From Cellvibrionales bacterium UBA4495 (GTDB lineage Bacteria > Pseudomonadota > Gammaproteobacteria > Pseudomonadales > Porticoccaceae), in the NCBI GenBank assembly GCA_002388905.1, contig DGNJ01000014.1, forward strand, positions 13,063-21,298: a stretch of 8,236 nucleotides of DNA, in the 5' to 3' direction. The notes beneath the pieces were generated by a model that saw nothing but the letters and a program-made list of their open reading frames with translations, had not been told where the DNA came from and searched no databases. A program made the position numbers and the translations under genes. Shown here one piece after another: positions 6,302-8,236 of the stretch (position 1 is the first letter of the stretch; every line of letters starts with the position of its first letter).

Positions 6302-8236
6302 ATGCTGGAACCGAAAACCGCGCCCTACGGAGGCTGGCGCTCACCCATCACCCCGGAACTGCTCACCCGGGGCACCCCGGCCCGGGATTTTCCGTGTCTG
6401 GTGGACGGTATCCTCTACTGGCAGGAATCGCGCCCCGCGGAAGAAGGCCGCGTCGCCGTGGTTGCCCGGGCCCAGGATGGTGTCGCCAGGGACGTACTGC
6501 CTTACCCCATGAGCGCCCGCAGCAAGGTCCACGAATACGGCGGCCGGGCCTGGCTGGTGGCGGAAAACCATCTCTTCTTCATACTCCAGGACAACCAGCG
6601 CCTGTACCGGCTGCCACTGGATGGCACCACCCCCGAACCCGAAGCCCTGACCCCCGTTGACGAGCATTCCCGCTATGCCGAGCCGGTGCTCGACGCCAGA
6701 CACCGGCGCATTCTTTGCGTGCGCGAACGCCATTTCGAACCCGAGGCGAACCGGGAACCGGAAAACAGTCTGGTGGCGATTCCCGTGGACGAACCCGGCA
6801 AGGTCCTCACCCTGGTCACAGGCAGCGATTTTTACGCCTACCCCCGCCCCAGCCCGTCCGGCGACCGGCTGGCATGGCTCACCTGGAACCACCCGCAAAT
6901 GCCCTGGGACGGTACCGAGTTATGGTGTGCCCCCCTGTCAGCGCACGGCGAGGTGGGCGAACCGGAGAAAATCGCCGGCGATACCGACGAATCGGTCTTC
7001 CAGCCAGCCTGGTCGCCGGCCGGCGAACTGCATTTTGTCTCGGATCACAGCGGCTGGTGGAATCTCTATCGCCACCGCAATGGCGACAACCAGCCACTGT
7101 TTCCCATGGAAGCGGACTTTGCCACACCGCTCTGGGCCCTGGGCATGAGCACCTATGGCTTCATCGACGAGCACCGGATCGCCTGCCTGTTCACACAGAG
7201 TGGCGACTGGCACCTGGGCCTGCTGCACGCGGATACCGGCAAAATGGACGCCATCGCCACGCCCTACTCGACCCTATCGAGCCTCAGCTGCGACAAGACC
7301 ACCGCCGTCTTTATCGGTGCCGCCCCGGACCGCTCGGGGGAAGTGGCGGTATTCTCGCCCCTGTCGAAAGCGGTGAAGACGGCAACGCCCGCGGAGGCGG
7401 ACGACATAAAACCCTGGATCAGCCGACCCCGTCCGGTAAGCTTTCCCAGCGGCGACGGCGACATCGCCCACGGCTTTTTCTACCCGCCCCGCAACCCCGA
7501 TTTTCAGGCACCCGAAGGCGACAGGCCACCGCTGATCGTCATGTGCCACGGCGGCCCCACCGGGGCGACCAGCACGGCGCTCAATTACAAGATCCAGTAC
7601 TGGACCTCCCGCGGTTTCGCCCTGCTCGACGTCAACTACCGGGGCAGCACCGGCTACGGGCGCGATTATCGTGAAAAACTGGCCGGCCAGTGGGGCGTCG
7701 CCGACGTCCAGGACGTGGCCGCCGGCGCCGCCTACCTGGCGGAAGAAGGCGCGGTAAATCCCGATCAAATGCTGATCCGCGGCAGCAGTGCCGGCGGCTA
7801 TACGGTACTCGCTGCCCTCACCTTCACCGATACATTCCGGGCCGGCGCCAGCCTCTATGGCATCGGGGAACTGGAAGCCCTGGCGCGGGACACCCACAAA
7901 TTCGAATCCCGCTACCTGGACAAACTGGTGGGTCCCTACCCGGAAGAGCGGGAGCGTTACCGGCAGCGTTCCCCCGTCAACCATATCGACCGGCTACAGT
8001 GCCCGGTGATATTTCTCCAGGGCCTCGAGGATAAGGTGGTTCCGCCCGACCAGGCCCGGCAGATGGTCGATGCCCTCAGGGCCAAGCGCATCCCCGTGGC
8101 CTACCTGGAGTTTCCGGACGAGGGCCACGGTTTTCGCAAGGCGGACAATATCAAGCGTGCCCTCGAGGCGGAACTGGCTTTCTACCGACGGGTGCTGGGC
8201 ATCGATGCCGGCGAAGACCTGCCCGAGCTCGTCATC
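6302..8236 (+). CDS. S9 (prolyl oligopeptidase) family serine peptidase, stop outside window
   Basis: An uninterrupted frame from ATG 6302 to the window end (645 codons). Family members are usually 640-690 residues, so only a few C-terminal residues are probably missing. Residues about 25-390 form the beta-propeller region, with repeated beta-rich blades such as HEYGGRAWLV, AYPRPSPSGDRLAWLTW and QPAWSPAGELHFVSD. The alpha/beta-hydrolase domain follows, with the oxyanion segment CHGGPTG (415-421), NYRGSTGYGRDYRE, the nucleophile elbow GSSAGG (494-499, Ser496), Asp577 in QGLEDKVVPPDQ and His609 in DEGHGF. The full catalytic triad is therefore present. The enzyme would cleave short peptides, as dipeptidyl- or acylaminoacyl-peptidases do; the propeller excludes folded proteins. 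No signal peptide is seen (MLEPKTAPYGGWRSP), so it is cytoplasmic. As last visible gene of an operon headed by an amino-acid permease it may serve peptide turnover (inference). Confidence 0.95.
   Translation, partial: MLEPKTAPYGGWRSPITPELLTRGTPARDFPCLVDGILYWQESRPAEEGRVAVVARAQDGVARDVLPYPMSARSKVHEYGGRAWLVAENHLFFILQDNQRLYRLPLDGTTPEPEALTPVDEHSRYAEPVLDARHRRILCVRERHFEPEANREPENSLVAIPVDEPGKVLTLVTGSDFYAYPRPSPSGDRLAWLTWNHPQMPWDGTELWCAPLSAHGEVGEPEKIAGDTDESVFQPAWSPAGELHFVSDHSGWWNLYRHRNGDNQPLFPMEADFATPLWALGMSTYGFIDEHRIACLFTQSGDWHLGLLHADTGKMDAIATPYSTLSSLSCDKTTAVFIGAAPDRSGEVAVFSPLSKAVKTATPAEADDIKPWISRPRPVSFPSGDGDIAHGFFYPPRNPDFQAPEGDRPPLIVMCHGGPTGATSTALNYKIQYWTSRGFALLDVNYRGSTGYGRDYREKLAGQWGVADVQDVAAGAAYLAEEGAVNPDQMLIRGSSAGGYTVLAALTFTDTFRAGASLYGIGELEALARDTHKFESRYLDKLVGPYPEERERYRQRSPVNHIDRLQCPVIFLQGLEDKVVPPDQARQMVDALRAKRIPVAYLEFPDEGHGFRKADNIKRALEAELAFYRRVLGIDAGEDLPELVI

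Noticed and set aside
6341..7984. Several shorter frames on both strands inside 6341-7984, which could look like a broken or frameshifted peptidase
   Set aside because: Codon-by-codon reading from ATG 6302 gives one unbroken frame to 8236 with all S9 motifs in order, so there is no frameshift and the other frames are shadows.
1..8236. CRISPR arrays, tRNA/rRNA genes, insertion sequences, toxin-antitoxin or defence genes
   Set aside because: Nothing of these kinds is seen. No spaced repeats, transposase motifs or terminal inverted repeats were found, and almost all of the window is occupied by identified metabolic, transport or housekeeping genes.

Overview
The window is a GC-rich, densely coded bacterial segment with no RNA genes, mobile elements or CRISPR. 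Gene content (GltD-like flavoprotein next to a gamma-alpha fused 2-oxoacid:acceptor oxidoreductase, Kv-type potassium channel, PIG3-type quinone oxidoreductase, YciH/SUI1, S9 peptidase) suggests a proteobacterium, plausibly a gammaproteobacterium. That placement is inference from gene families only.

Left third (1-2722, minus strand): a two-gene operon read leftwards and continuing beyond base 1. It starts from a good sigma70-like promoter (2694-2722). The first gene encodes a FAD/NAD(P) oxidoreductase carrying a C-terminal 2x[4Fe-4S] ferredoxin domain. The second overlaps it by ATGA and encodes the 5' part of a CoA-dependent 2-oxoacid:acceptor oxidoreductase alpha subunit with its gamma domain fused at the N-terminus. 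The TPP-binding beta subunit is expected just outside the window. Together they look like a 2-oxoacid (possibly 2-oxoglutarate) oxidoreductase with a dedicated electron-transfer partner linking it to NAD(P)(H).

Middle (2825-3764): a minus-strand six-transmembrane voltage-gated-type K+ channel with a C-terminal zinc ribbon. A 91-bp divergent intergenic region separates it from the right-hand operon. This region holds a rightward promoter, a possible overlapping leftward -10, and short palindromes or repeats around the promoter.

Right half (3765-8236, plus strand): a tight four-gene operon of APC amino-acid permease, PIG3-family NAD(P)H:quinone oxidoreductase, YciH/SUI1 translation factor and S9 prolyl-oligopeptidase-family peptidase. 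Two junctions are ATGA overlaps and the third has a single base between stop and start. The peptidase runs off the right edge after 645 codons, with its whole catalytic triad already present.

I see no clearly undescribed system. The most useful points are the likely TTG start of the flavoprotein, its reduced N-terminal Fe-S cysteine set, the zinc-ribbon tail on the K+ channel, and the compact divergent promoter region.
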